DNA of 64,000 bases from Hungatella sp. UBA3048. GTDB lineage: Bacteria; Bacillota; Clostridia; Lachnospirales; Lachnospiraceae. Shown piece by piece: positions 18,071-25,164 of this stretch. The position numbers were made by a program, and so were the translations under genes. Positions within the stretch are counted from its first letter, which is position 1. Each line of letters begins with the position of its first letter. A model generated the notes under the pieces. It was given only the letters and a program-made list of their open reading frames with translations, ran no database searches and was not told where the DNA came from. The stretch spans positions 67,466 to 131,465 of the forward strand of contig DFCS01000038.1 of NCBI GenBank assembly GCA_002367105.1, written 5' to 3'.

Positions 18071-18445
18071 TTAGCAGCAGCCTCCTTTGCAGCAACAGCC
18101 CTCATTTCCCTGTGCCTTTACTGGGGTTCCCAGCAGGTCGGCGGACAGGCCTAACCACTCCGTAATCTCCGCATTGGTGGGGTATTTTCCGGTCAAAACG
18201 ATCTCTCCGTCCATCAAGGTTATTGGTAAGCCGTCAGGCCCTTTGTCATTGATGAAGTCATTTACAGCCTTATTATTCACAAACTCCATTGGTGCACTGT
18301 TGAGATTAAAACGATCAACGGTTATGCCATGCTTTTTCAACGTATCAAGTACAGTAGATATACGAAGTAATTCGGGATCAACCCCTACTCCGCAAAGTCC
18401 AGTTGAGCAGCACATAGCAGGTTCAAAAATTTGCATTGTTTTCAT
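18071..18445 (-). CDS. arsD: Arsenite metallochaperone ArsD
   Basis: A 124-residue chaperone that hands arsenite to ArsA. The conserved triad of cysteines is in MCCSTGLCGVG (about Cys12, 13, 18), and two vicinal Cys pairs form the C-terminal end (GCCCKGGCC), as in E. coli ArsD. The longest frame begins 25 codons upstream, but AGAAGG lies just before ATG 18445 and the family starts here. It sits directly upstream of arsA, which it serves. Confidence 0.93.
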   Translation of the reverse strand: MKTMQIFEPAMCCSTGLCGVGVDPELLRISTVLDTLKKHGITVDRFNLNSAPMEFVNNKAVNDFINDKGPDGLPITLMDGEIVLTGKYPTNAEITEWLGLSADLLGTPVKAQGNEGCCCKGGCC

Positions 18446-18550
18446 AAAGTTACCTTCTTTCATTAAATTTATTTTAGAATCGCGTCCTATGAAGAAGCGT
18501 TCCAAATTTGCAGGCAGCATATTGGGGAGGCTTTCATTCGGGAGCTCCCC

Positions 18551-18676
18551 TTAAATCACATTATCGACGGGAGTTGTTATATCATTTGTGGTACTGTTCA
18601 TATAATTTAGCCCATAAACAGCCTGCTGGCTGTTCGATACATCATTCATGTTGCTAATGCTCAATTCGCCAACCAT
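18551..18676 (-). CDS. 41-residue small protein within the arsenic operon
   Basis: A short frame with an excellent ribosome site (AAAAGGAGGA, 5-base spacer, ATG at 18676) between acr3 and arsD. The product is 41 residues, polar and Asn/Ser/Thr-rich (begins MVGELSISNMNDVSNSQQAV), with no Cys, no signal peptide and no membrane segment. I do not recognise it. It starts 24 bases after the acr3 stop. A GGGGAG/CTCCCC hairpin (18524-18550) lies just downstream, so this may be a leader or spacer peptide rather than an arsenic protein. Confidence 0.55.
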   Translation of the reverse strand: MVGELSISNMNDVSNSQQAVYGLNYMNSTTNDITTPVDNVI

Positions 18677-18700
18677 ACAAATCCTCCTTTTCAATGTGAC

Positions 18701-19771
18701 TTAGCTCAAATTATTGTTTGACATGGGATCCGGGAACCAATGGGTGGTTTTATTTGCTATCTTCACAAGAAAAAGCATCACGGGTACTTCCGTCAAGACC
18801 CCCACTGTAGTAGCAAGCGCAGCGGCGGAGCTGGTTCCAAACAGTGCGATTGCCACAGCGACAGATAGTTTAAAAAAGTTTGACGCGCCGATCATTCCAG
18901 CTGGTGCGGAAATGGAGTATGGCAGCTTAAACTGCCGGGCAGCAAAGTAAGCGATAAAGAAAATCAGGAACGTCTGAATAATCAGAGGTACAGCGATTAA
19001 GACAATGTGTAGGGGATTGCGGATTATGGTTTCACCCTGGAATGCAAATACCAGTACCAGCGTTAATAATAATCCTATAGTGGTAACACCATCAAATTTA
19101 TTTACAAAAATATTGTTGAAATATTCTTCCCCTTTCTTTTTGATTACCAGTATACGGGTCAGCATTCCGCCTACCAGTGGAATTACGACAAACAGTACCA
19201 CCGATAAAATCAGAGTATCCCACGGCACAGCAACATTGGAAACGCCAAGCAAGAATTTTACAATGGGTACAAAGGCTACTAAGATAATAAGGTCATTGGT
19301 TGCTACCTGTACGACGGTATATGCGGGATTCCCTTTCGTTAAGCTACTCCACACAAAAACCATCGCAGTACATGGAGCAGCTCCCAAAAGTACCGCGCCT
19401 GCCAGATATTCCGTTGCCAAATCTGGCGAGATGAACGCTTTAAAAATCACAAAGAAAAACAGTGAGGCGATTGCATACATGGTAAATGGCTTAATAAACC
19501 AGTTAGTAATCCATGTAACAAACAGTCCTTTTGGATTTTTGCCAACATTTTTAATACTCTGAAAATCTACTTTCATCATCATAGGGTAAATCATCAGCCA
19601 GATTAAAACTGCCATCGGTATAGATACTTTGGCATACTCAAACTGATTCATAAAATCGGGGATGGCTGGCAAAAACCTTCCTATTAATACGCCTATCACC
19701 ATACAGAGAATAACCCATACGGTCAGATATTTTTGAAAAAAGCCTATGTCTGTCTGCTGATCTGATTTCAT
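18701..19771 (-). CDS. arsB: Arsenite efflux permease of the ACR3 family
   Basis: Integral membrane protein of 356 residues with about ten membrane segments that exports arsenite. The family motif GAAPCTAMVFVWS with its conserved Cys (about residue 135) is present, as is the N-terminal pattern with LIWLMIYPMMMKVDF. This is ACR3 rather than the unrelated E. coli ArsB. AGGAGC precedes the ATG. It follows arsR and is probably energised or assisted by the ArsA encoded downstream. Confidence 0.93.
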   Translation of the reverse strand: MKSDQQTDIGFFQKYLTVWVILCMVIGVLIGRFLPAIPDFMNQFEYAKVSIPMAVLIWLMIYPMMMKVDFQSIKNVGKNPKGLFVTWITNWFIKPFTMYAIASLFFFVIFKAFISPDLATEYLAGAVLLGAAPCTAMVFVWSSLTKGNPAYTVVQVATNDLIILVAFVPIVKFLLGVSNVAVPWDTLILSVVLFVVIPLVGGMLTRILVIKKKGEEYFNNIFVNKFDGVTTIGLLLTLVLVFAFQGETIIRNPLHIVLIAVPLIIQTFLIFFIAYFAARQFKLPYSISAPAGMIGASNFFKLSVAVAIALFGTSSAAALATTVGVLTEVPVMLFLVKIANKTTHWFPDPMSNNNLS

Positions 19772-19883
19772 TTAATTATGCTCCTGTCATATTGAATTTT
19801 TTCTATGTTACGACAATTTTTTTATCGGTGCCAAATTTCCCCTAAGGAACATGACACCGACAGCTGCGGTGACAGTAATGCAT

Positions 19884-20201
19884 CTATATATCACCACCTT
19901 TACGGTGGCAAATGCAATCGGGTTTCGAAGTGAATATCTCTCCTAACTGCTGATAAAAAGCTTTTAGGCATTCATCATTCAATGAGTAATAAATCCATTT
20001 ACCTTCCGGCCTTGCGTTCACTAAACCAGCGCTTATCAACACTTTCATATCATGGGATAGGGTTGGCTGGGTAATATGAAACTTCTCCAAAATACTACAG
20101 GCGCACAGCTCACCGCAAGAAAGCATATCGACAATTCGTAATCGTTTTGGATCGGACAAAGCCTTAAGGACTTTGGCATTCTGAATATATTTTTCTTCCA
20201 T
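19884..20201 (-). CDS. arsR: Arsenic-responsive ArsR repressor
   Basis: A 105-residue winged-helix repressor. The metal-binding helix reads SCGELCACSILE with Cys29, Cys33 and Cys35, followed by the recognition helix ITQPTLSHDMKVL and wing (RPEGKWIYYSLN). A further CIC near the C-terminus could add ligands. Arsenite binding would release the operon. It is first in arsR-acr3-sORF-arsD-arsA-arsC, with a promoter and a palindrome directly upstream. Confidence 0.93.
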   Translation of the reverse strand: MEEKYIQNAKVLKALSDPKRLRIVDMLSCGELCACSILEKFHITQPTLSHDMKVLISAGLVNARPEGKWIYYSLNDECLKAFYQQLGEIFTSKPDCICHRKGGDI

Positions 20202-20214
20202 AGTACAACCTCAC

Positions 20215-20230
20215 ATAGAATATTTTCTAT
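20215..20230. promoter_or_regulatory. Putative ArsR operator
   Basis: ATAGAATATTTTCTAT is a near-perfect inverted repeat (ATAGAA / TTCTAT around four bases) located between the -10 element and the arsR start, where a repressor would block transcription. Confidence 0.55.
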
Positions 20231-20235
20231 ATATT

Positions 20236-20264
20236 ATCATATGCCTCAAATTAAAATATGTCAA
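20236..20264 (-). promoter_or_regulatory. Promoter of the arsenic operon
   Basis: On the minus strand TTGACA (20264-20259), 17 bases and TATGAT (20241-20236). Confidence 0.75.
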
Positions 20265-20352
20265 TACAATTTACTTTTATATATCATTTTTAATTGCTTT
20301 AATACATTCTCCGTAATATGGACTATTTCCGTTACAAATTTTGGGTCATTAC

Positions 20353-20381
20353 TTGCCTTTTAACGTATTTTGTGCTACACT
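20353..20381 (+). promoter_or_regulatory. Promoter of queT
   Basis: TTGCCT (20353-20358), 17 bases, TACACT (20376-20381); transcription would begin just before the leader hairpin at 20396. Confidence 0.55.
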
Positions 20382-20395
20382 TTTTTATGCAATAA

Positions 20396-20443
20396 GGTCG
20401 CAGACCCCTTGATTTTCTCAAGGCCCTTCTGCATTCAACGACC
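20396..20443 (+). promoter_or_regulatory. Leader hairpin preceding the preQ1 aptamer
   Basis: GGTCG (20396-20400) pairs with CGACC (20439-20443). Inside, CAGA/TCTG and CCTTG/CAAGG form a continuing stem with internal loops. It directly abuts the preQ1 aptamer and is not part of the usual aptamer. Confidence 0.5.
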
Positions 20444-20486
20444 GGTGTGTTCGAGACCTTCCACACCTAAAACAAAACTAAAGGAG
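20442..20486 (+). promoter_or_regulatory. PreQ1-I riboswitch controlling queT translation
   Basis: P1 is GGTGTG (20444-20449) / CACACC (20462-20467) around the loop TTCGAGACCTTC. The A-rich tail TAAAACAAAACTAAAGGAG follows. Loop CCTT (20457-20460) can pair with AAGG (20481-20484) of the ribosome site, the known H-type pseudoknot of preQ1-I switches. The downstream gene is the preQ1 transporter queT, which supports the assignment. Confidence 0.85.
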
Positions 20487-20494
20487 AAATGAAT

Positions 20495-21001
20495 ATGCAT
20501 TACAAAACTTCAGAAAAAACCTATTTTATGGTTTTTTCAGCGGCGATTGCTGCAGTCTACACTGTGCTGACCATGGTTTTCGCACCTATCAGCTTCGGCC
20601 CCATCCAGTTTAGAATTTCAGAGATCCTCTGTATTCTGCCATTTTTTACTCCGGCAGCAATACCCGGATTGTTCATTGGTTGCTTCCTGTCAAATTTATT
20701 ATGCGGAGCAGCAACCCTGGATGTGATTTTCGGAAGTCTTGCAACCCTGATCGGAGCTATCGGTTCCTATAAGCTTCGGAAAAACAGGTGGCTGGTATGC
20801 CTTCCGCCGATTTTGGCAAATACCATTATCATCCCATGGGTTCTGCGGTACGCTTACGGCTCAGAGGATATTATCTGGTATGCGATGCTAACAGTGGGAA
20901 TCGGGGAGATTCTTGTAATTGGAATCCTTGGCAACATACTGCTTGGTGTGCTGAACAATTATAGGCATGTAATATTCGGGCGTTTCTTGTCGGATAAATA
21001 A
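20495..21001 (+). CDS. queT: Queuosine precursor transporter QueT
   Basis: Substrate-binding (S) component of an ECF vitamin transporter for queuosine precursors such as preQ1. It has 168 residues and five or six membrane segments, with the characteristic APISFGPIQFRISEILCILP stretch near residue 35. The ECF ATPases and T component are not in this window and would be shared. An in-frame ATG at 20489 is only two bases from the ribosome site; ATG 20495 has 8-base spacing and is preferred. Regulation by the adjacent preQ1-I riboswitch is expected: ligand would hide the ribosome site. Confidence 0.93.
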   Translation: MHYKTSEKTYFMVFSAAIAAVYTVLTMVFAPISFGPIQFRISEILCILPFFTPAAIPGLFIGCFLSNLLCGAATLDVIFGSLATLIGAIGSYKLRKNRWLVCLPPILANTIIIPWVLRYAYGSEDIIWYAMLTVGIGEILVIGILGNILLGVLNNYRHVIFGRFLSDK

Positions 21002-21058
21002 GGCCTTGGATATTTACGGTGCCGCAGCTTAGCTTCATGCATTTAAGAGCTACTTTTG

Positions 21059-21109
21059 AGCTTGTTCAGGTGTTTTGTAATAAGCATCCTGAATAAGCTT
21101 TCTTTTTTA
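21059..21109 (+). terminator. Terminator of queT
   Basis: AGCTTGTTCAGGTG pairs with CATCCTGAATAAGCT with two mismatches, followed by a T-rich run at 21099-21109. Confidence 0.7.
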
Positions 21110-21132
21110 TACGATAGCAAAAGTATTCCATA

Positions 21133-21204
21133 AAAGGCAGGTTACAATCGTGATATCAATTTTAACTGAGACTGGAAAATGTGACCAAAATGTAACCGCC
21201 TTTA
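21133..21204 (+). repeat. Inverted repeat upstream of the three-repeat protein gene
   Basis: AAAGGCAGGTTACA (21133-21146) and TGTAACCGCCTTT (21191-21203) pair with a single bulged A, around a 44-base loop, and are followed by an AT-rich tail. It could be an attenuator or an operator pair; 26-40 bases further on lies the gene start. Confidence 0.5.
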
Positions 21205-21244
21205 TTTATAATTATATCATAACACAAGGATGATGGTGGAAATT

Positions 21245-22129
21245 ATGACAAAAGGAAGAGTGAGTGTAGTTCGCGGTACCGACCGGTATATCACTGTAGC
21301 AGTGGATGAATGCGACAATTGGAGCGTTAAGGGGGTTATGTTTCATTGTGATGATTCTCAGGGGATCCAATACGGCAGTATGCTGGAGATGATTTTAAAT
21401 ATGGACCGTATATTTGATTCCATGAGTTGTCCGAAACAGACATTTCAAATGCGTCACTTTCCCGGGACAAATCCTCCGGATTTTGTGACGCGGGTCAGCA
21501 AAGAGAAAGAACGAAAGGGAAAACGGAGCACTTTCCGCATATATGTACAGTATCGTTACCATGCCAGCTGGCAGGGATTGATCCATTGGGAGGATGGAGA
21601 CAGGCAGGAGTCATTTGAAAGCATGCTTCAATTAATACTCTTAATGAACAAGATGTTAAGAGGTGACTTCCTTATGGGACAAGACGGGGAATCATTGAAT
21701 TCCTTCCATGTGGCAATTGATGCTTATGAGTCCGGACGGATAATGGGAAATTATCAAAATATTCCTGCTGACCTGACAGAACGGCACGATGTTCTGGCTG
21801 ATCTGGCAGGAACCCTGGGAAGTTTTATGGATATTAGGGCTCCAAGGGAAAAAATTCCAAAGTATGGAATCAATTATGGACGCCTGATTTCCAATGAAGC
21901 CTGTTCCATGTGCAGAAGAGGCGGGCAAACTGCAACTTTTTCAATAAAAGTCATGTTTCGTGAGCATTCTACATGGCAGGGTATTATTTACTGGCGGGAA
22001 GGCAGGGTGGAGCAGCCTTTCCGAAGCTATAAGGAGATGCTTTATCTGATGGTATCTGCAATAGGAATGCCGCAGGTAAGCAGCGGCAACATAGTGGAAG
22101 AGGTGCCAAAGATTGCTCTGGGATCATAA
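21245..22129 (+). CDS. Three-repeat protein of unknown function
   Basis: A soluble 294-residue protein with no signal peptide or membrane segment that I do not recognise. It contains three related segments of about 45 residues. The pattern is a beta-strand start, then W-x-G-[LI]-[IMV]-[HYF]-W, then a turn rich in D/E/G/R, then a helix with S-x-x-x-[ML]-L-x-[LM]. The clearest are SWQGLIHWEDGDRQESFESM and STWQGIIYWREGRVEQPF; the first, NWSVKGVMFHCDDSQGIQYG, is more divergent. Between copies two and three is a helical linker. A CSMCRR motif precedes the last copy. ATG 21245 is preferred over 21230 by ribosome-site spacing. A terminator follows, so it is monocistronic. Confidence 0.75.
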   Translation: MTKGRVSVVRGTDRYITVAVDECDNWSVKGVMFHCDDSQGIQYGSMLEMILNMDRIFDSMSCPKQTFQMRHFPGTNPPDFVTRVSKEKERKGKRSTFRIYVQYRYHASWQGLIHWEDGDRQESFESMLQLILLMNKMLRGDFLMGQDGESLNSFHVAIDAYESGRIMGNYQNIPADLTERHDVLADLAGTLGSFMDIRAPREKIPKYGINYGRLISNEACSMCRRGGQTATFSIKVMFREHSTWQGIIYWREGRVEQPFRSYKEMLYLMVSAIGMPQVSSGNIVEEVPKIALGS

Positions 22130-22142
22130 GGACCGTGTCATA

Positions 22143-22187
22143 AAATGCACTTTACAGAACATAAAATCTGTAAGGTGCATTTTTTTG
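22143..22187 (+). terminator. Terminator of the three-repeat protein gene
   Basis: AAATGCAC-T-TTACAG pairs with CTGTAA-G-GTGCATTT, followed by T7. Confidence 0.85.
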
Positions 22188-22217
22188 ATTGTAATTAAAT
22201 TGTAGATTTTCTCTGTG

Positions 22218-22238
22218 CTTTCTTATATAATAAGAAAG
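22218..22238. promoter_or_regulatory. Perfect palindrome over the murC -10 region
   Basis: CTTTCTTAT-ATA-ATAAGAAAG is a perfect 9+3+9 inverted repeat that contains TATAAT (22226-22231). A weak TTGTAG lies about 20 bases upstream. The position suggests an operator overlapping the murC promoter. Confidence 0.45.
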
Positions 22239-22297
22239 GACGCAATAAAAAAAAGGCATTCATTATTACAGAAAACAAAATTAAGGATGGAAAAAGC

Positions 22298-23677
22298 ATG
22301 TATCAAATTGATTTTCATAAACCAGAGGCAATTCATTTTATTGGAATAGGCGGAATCAGCATGAGCGGTCTGGCGGAAATTCTCATTGACGAGGGATTTA
22401 CCGTTACTGGGTCAGATTCCCAGAAATCAGAGCTGACACGCCATTTAGAGACAAAGGGTGCAGCGATCGCATATGGCCAGAGGGCAGAGAATATTAGAGA
22501 AGGAATTGACGTGGTAGTCTATACCGCTGCCGTCCATTCCGATAATCCGGAATTTGCAAGGGCGAAAGAAAAAGGACTTCCCATACTGAGCCGCGCAGAA
22601 CTCCTTGGACAGATGATGAAAAATTATGAGAATTCCATAGCCGTATCAGGAACCCACGGAAAGACCACCACCACATCTATGATCACTGAGATTCTTTTGG
22701 CTGCTGAAACAGACCCCACCATATCGGTAGGCGGAATCTTAAACTCCATTGGCGGAAATATCCGGGTAGGAGGCCCAGGACTGTTTGTAACAGAAGCCTG
22801 CGAATATACCAATAGCTTTCTGTCCTTTTTCCCTACCATGGAGGTGATTCTGAATATAGAGGCAGATCATCTGGATTTCTTTAAAGATATAAAGGATATT
22901 CGCCACTCTTTTCGCCTGTTTGCCGAAAAGCTTCCTCAAAACGGCTCCCTGGTGATAAACAATGACATTGAGAGCAGGGAGGAGATTACCCAGGGACTTC
23001 CATGTAATGTGATTACATATGGTAAGGACCCAGGAAGCAGATATCAGGCCGAAGCCATCCGTTTTGACGATTTGGCAAGGGCTACTTATGATATAAAGGT
23101 GGACGGAAATATTGTGGATACCATAACACTTGGTGTTCCGGGAGAGCATAATGTGTATAATTCCCTGGCAGCTGCAGCTGTTTGTACAGAGCTGGGAATC
23201 GGCCTGGAGCTGATTAAAAAAGGACTGAAGCGTTTTACAGGCACCAACCGGCGTTTTGAGAAAAAGGGAGAACTGTCAGGCATCATAATCATTGATGATT
23301 ATGCTCACCATCCCCAGGAAATCAGGGCAACCCTGGAAACAGCAAAGCATTATCCCCATAAAAAGCTGTGGGTGGCATTCCAGCCTCATACGTATACCAG
23401 GACAAAAGCATTTCTGGATGAATTTGCAGAGGCACTGTCTTTGGCGGATGAGGTGATCCTGGCGGACATCTATGCTGCCCGTGAAGCGGATGATTTAGGA
23501 ATCAGTTCCAGGGATATTGCAGAGAGGATCGAGCAAAGAGGCGTAAAAGCTCATTATTTTTCCTCCTTTGATGAGATTGAAACATTTATTTTAGAAAATT
23601 GTATACACGGTGATTTGTTGATAACTATGGGGGCCGGAGATATCGTAAAAGTGGGAGAAAAGCTTTTAGGCTTATAG
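22298..23677 (+). CDS. murC: UDP-N-acetylmuramate-L-alanine ligase
   Basis: Cytoplasmic ligase that adds L-alanine to UDP-N-acetylmuramate in peptidoglycan precursor synthesis. The 459-residue length is typical. It has the Rossmann start HFIGIGGISMSGLAEIL, the Mur ligase P-loop GTHGKTTTTSMI (about residue 112), the central EACEYTNSFL and NIEADHLDFF motifs, and the C-terminal IDDYAHHPQEI. AAGGATGG lies before the ATG. It stands alone, unlike many organisms where it is within the mur/fts cluster; murG is 37 kb away in this window. Confidence 0.97.
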   Translation: MYQIDFHKPEAIHFIGIGGISMSGLAEILIDEGFTVTGSDSQKSELTRHLETKGAAIAYGQRAENIREGIDVVVYTAAVHSDNPEFARAKEKGLPILSRAELLGQMMKNYENSIAVSGTHGKTTTTSMITEILLAAETDPTISVGGILNSIGGNIRVGGPGLFVTEACEYTNSFLSFFPTMEVILNIEADHLDFFKDIKDIRHSFRLFAEKLPQNGSLVINNDIESREEITQGLPCNVITYGKDPGSRYQAEAIRFDDLARATYDIKVDGNIVDTITLGVPGEHNVYNSLAAAAVCTELGIGLELIKKGLKRFTGTNRRFEKKGELSGIIIIDDYAHHPQEIRATLETAKHYPHKKLWVAFQPHTYTRTKAFLDEFAEALSLADEVILADIYAAREADDLGISSRDIAERIEQRGVKAHYFSSFDEIETFILENCIHGDLLITMGAGDIVKVGEKLLGL

Positions 23678-23695
23678 TTATCCACATTATCCACA
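23678..23695 (+). promoter_or_regulatory. Two tandem DnaA boxes after murC
   Basis: TTATCCACA occurs twice head to tail (23678-23686 and 23687-23695), directly after the murC stop codon. The second box forms the left arm of the murC terminator stem. Confidence 0.6.
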
Positions 23696-23738
23696 TAGTT
23701 TTCAACATTTTATGTTAAGAAGCTATGTGGATTTTTTA
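23689..23738 (+). terminator. Terminator of murC
   Basis: ATCCACATAG (23689-23698) pairs with CTATGTGGAT (23723-23732), then T5. Confidence 0.75.
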
Positions 23739-23841
23739 ATTTACATAATTTATAGTCTAACAATTTAAGAAATCTCGGTTTTATCAGCAAATCGACATGA
23801 TTCGGTGGAGAAATCCTAATTATGTATACCTGGTTTCCACA

Positions 23842-23876
23842 TTATCCACATTATCCACAATTCAAATGGTGGATAA
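23842..23876. promoter_or_regulatory. DnaA-box cluster upstream of the dnaD-like gene
   Basis: TTATCCACA occurs at 23842-23850 and 23851-23859, head to tail, and an inverted eight-of-nine match (GGTGGATAA) at 23868-23876. With the pair at 23678-23695 this gives four perfect boxes and one near box in 200 bases. The rest of 23740-23840 is AT-rich without other features. Confidence 0.65.
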
Positions 23877-23920
23877 CTACGGCTATTTTCTTTTAATAGG
23901 ACCTGTGGTATGATATTCAA

Positions 23921-24059
23921 GAAAGCAATGAGCAGTGCGAAATAGGGCACGGGAAATTTTCGTTGTGCTTGCACATAAGAAAATCTTCCCATGGCCTATT
24001 TCATAGGGCGAAAGCCCGTGAGCGAGAGAAGCCGCAGGCTTTTCTCGCTGCACTGCGGA
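23921..24059 (+). ncRNA. Predicted four-helix structured element upstream of the dnaD-like gene
   Basis: P1 GCAGTGC (23932-23938) / GCACTGC (24050-24056) closes a junction of three arms. Arm one is GAAATAGG (23939-23946) / CCTATTTC (23995-24002), continued by GGGAA-TTTTC / GAAAA-TTCCC and a TGTGC/GCACA tip. Arm two is GGGC-GAAA-GCCC (24006-24017) with a GNRA tetraloop. Arm three is AGCGAGAGAAGCC (24021-24033) / GGCTTTTCTCGCT (24037-24049). The helices follow one another with few unpaired bases. It could be an RNA leader, an independent ncRNA or a repeat element. A degenerate short relative lies at 63245-63285. Confidence 0.6.
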
Positions 24060-24084
24060 CTGGCTATATAAAAAGGTGAGGGTT

Positions 24085-25128
24085 ATGACATTGAATATTA
24101 AAAGCAGTTTCAAGATCAACGTTACGGTCATTACCAATGAGTTCATTGACGAATACATGGCTGCGGCCAATGGAGAATACATAAAAGAATATTTATATTT
24201 AATGCGCCATGAAGGAGAAGAAATCACCGTTTCCATGATCGCGGATGCGTTAAACCATACAGAAGCAGATGTGTCGCGGGCCTTATCATACTGGAAGAAT
24301 GCCGGAGTCCTTAAAGAGGATGTTCCAATAAAACAGACGGTATCCCCAGCAGCATCAGAAACAGCCTGTTCCGGAATCATCGCAGAGGTACAAGCAAAGC
24401 CGGCACCATCCGGCCGCCGTATGGTCTACTCCCCAGAAAAGATAAGTGGTCTGGCCGGAGATGAGGATTTTTCTCAGCTTCTTTATATTGCCCAGAAATA
24501 CATGAATAAGGTATTCACCCAAAGGGAGTGCGAGGTGTTCGCCTATCTATATGACGGCCTGCACATGCCTGCTGAGCTTTTAGAATATGTGGTAGAATAC
24601 TGTGTGCAAGGCGGTCACAGCAGCATCCGTTATATTGAAACGGTGGCGATCAGCTGGCATGAAAAAGGATTTCGGACTGTAGAGGATGCCAAGAGCTTTG
24701 CCCTTACCTTTACCAAGGATTCCTTTGCTGTTATGAAAGCCTTTGGATTAAATGACAGGAAACCGGGAGATCTTGAGAAGGATTTCATAGACAGATGGTT
24801 CCGTGCCTATGGATTTGCCAGGGAACTGGTTGTTGAAGCCTGTAACCGGACACTGGCGGCCACTCATGCGCCCAGCTTTCAGTATGCGGACAAAATATTA
24901 GAGGGCTGGAAAAAGGCAGGAGTACGCTCCATGGAAGAGATCCGGAAGCTGGACGAACAGTATGCGGACCGTATGAGAAGCGGAGAACATAAAACAGGAA
25001 AAAGCGGTGATAATAAGCAGGCTCAGGGTACTAAGGGGAGAAGGGGCCAGAACCAGTTTCAGAATTTCCCTCAAAGAGAGATTGACTATGATGCCCTAGT
25101 TTTAAAGCAATTAACGGAGCGGCAATAA
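24085..25128 (+). CDS. DnaD-domain replication initiation protein
   Basis: Cytoplasmic protein of 347 residues, related to DnaD/DnaB primosome proteins that help load the replicative helicase. Near residues 28-85 lies a winged-helix-like segment (VSMIADALNHTEADVSRALSY within). The DnaD-like C-terminal domain (DnaB_2) covers about residues 215-295, with the typical tail pattern YADKILEGWKKAGV. A charged, Gln-rich tail follows. The frame is open from GTG 24076, but ATG 24085 is better spaced from AAGGTGAGG. It is 36 bases upstream of the helicase-loader gene, forming a primosome operon preceded by DnaA boxes and a structured element. Confidence 0.88.
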   Translation: MTLNIKSSFKINVTVITNEFIDEYMAAANGEYIKEYLYLMRHEGEEITVSMIADALNHTEADVSRALSYWKNAGVLKEDVPIKQTVSPAASETACSGIIAEVQAKPAPSGRRMVYSPEKISGLAGDEDFSQLLYIAQKYMNKVFTQRECEVFAYLYDGLHMPAELLEYVVEYCVQGGHSSIRYIETVAISWHEKGFRTVEDAKSFALTFTKDSFAVMKAFGLNDRKPGDLEKDFIDRWFRAYGFARELVVEACNRTLAATHAPSFQYADKILEGWKKAGVRSMEEIRKLDEQYADRMRSGEHKTGKSGDNKQAQGTKGRRGQNQFQNFPQREIDYDALVLKQLTERQ

Positions 25129-25164
25129 TATTACATAGGGTCAGCAGGATGAATGGAGGTAATT

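Noticed and set aside
15927..20264. Arsenic operon as a mobile island
   Set aside because: No integrase, transposase or flanking direct repeats; only the terminal palindrome hints at mobility.
23678..23876. DnaA boxes as the chromosome origin
   Set aside because: No dnaA, dnaN, recF or gyrase genes nearby and no clear AT-rich unwinding array; a secondary DnaA-binding site is more likely.
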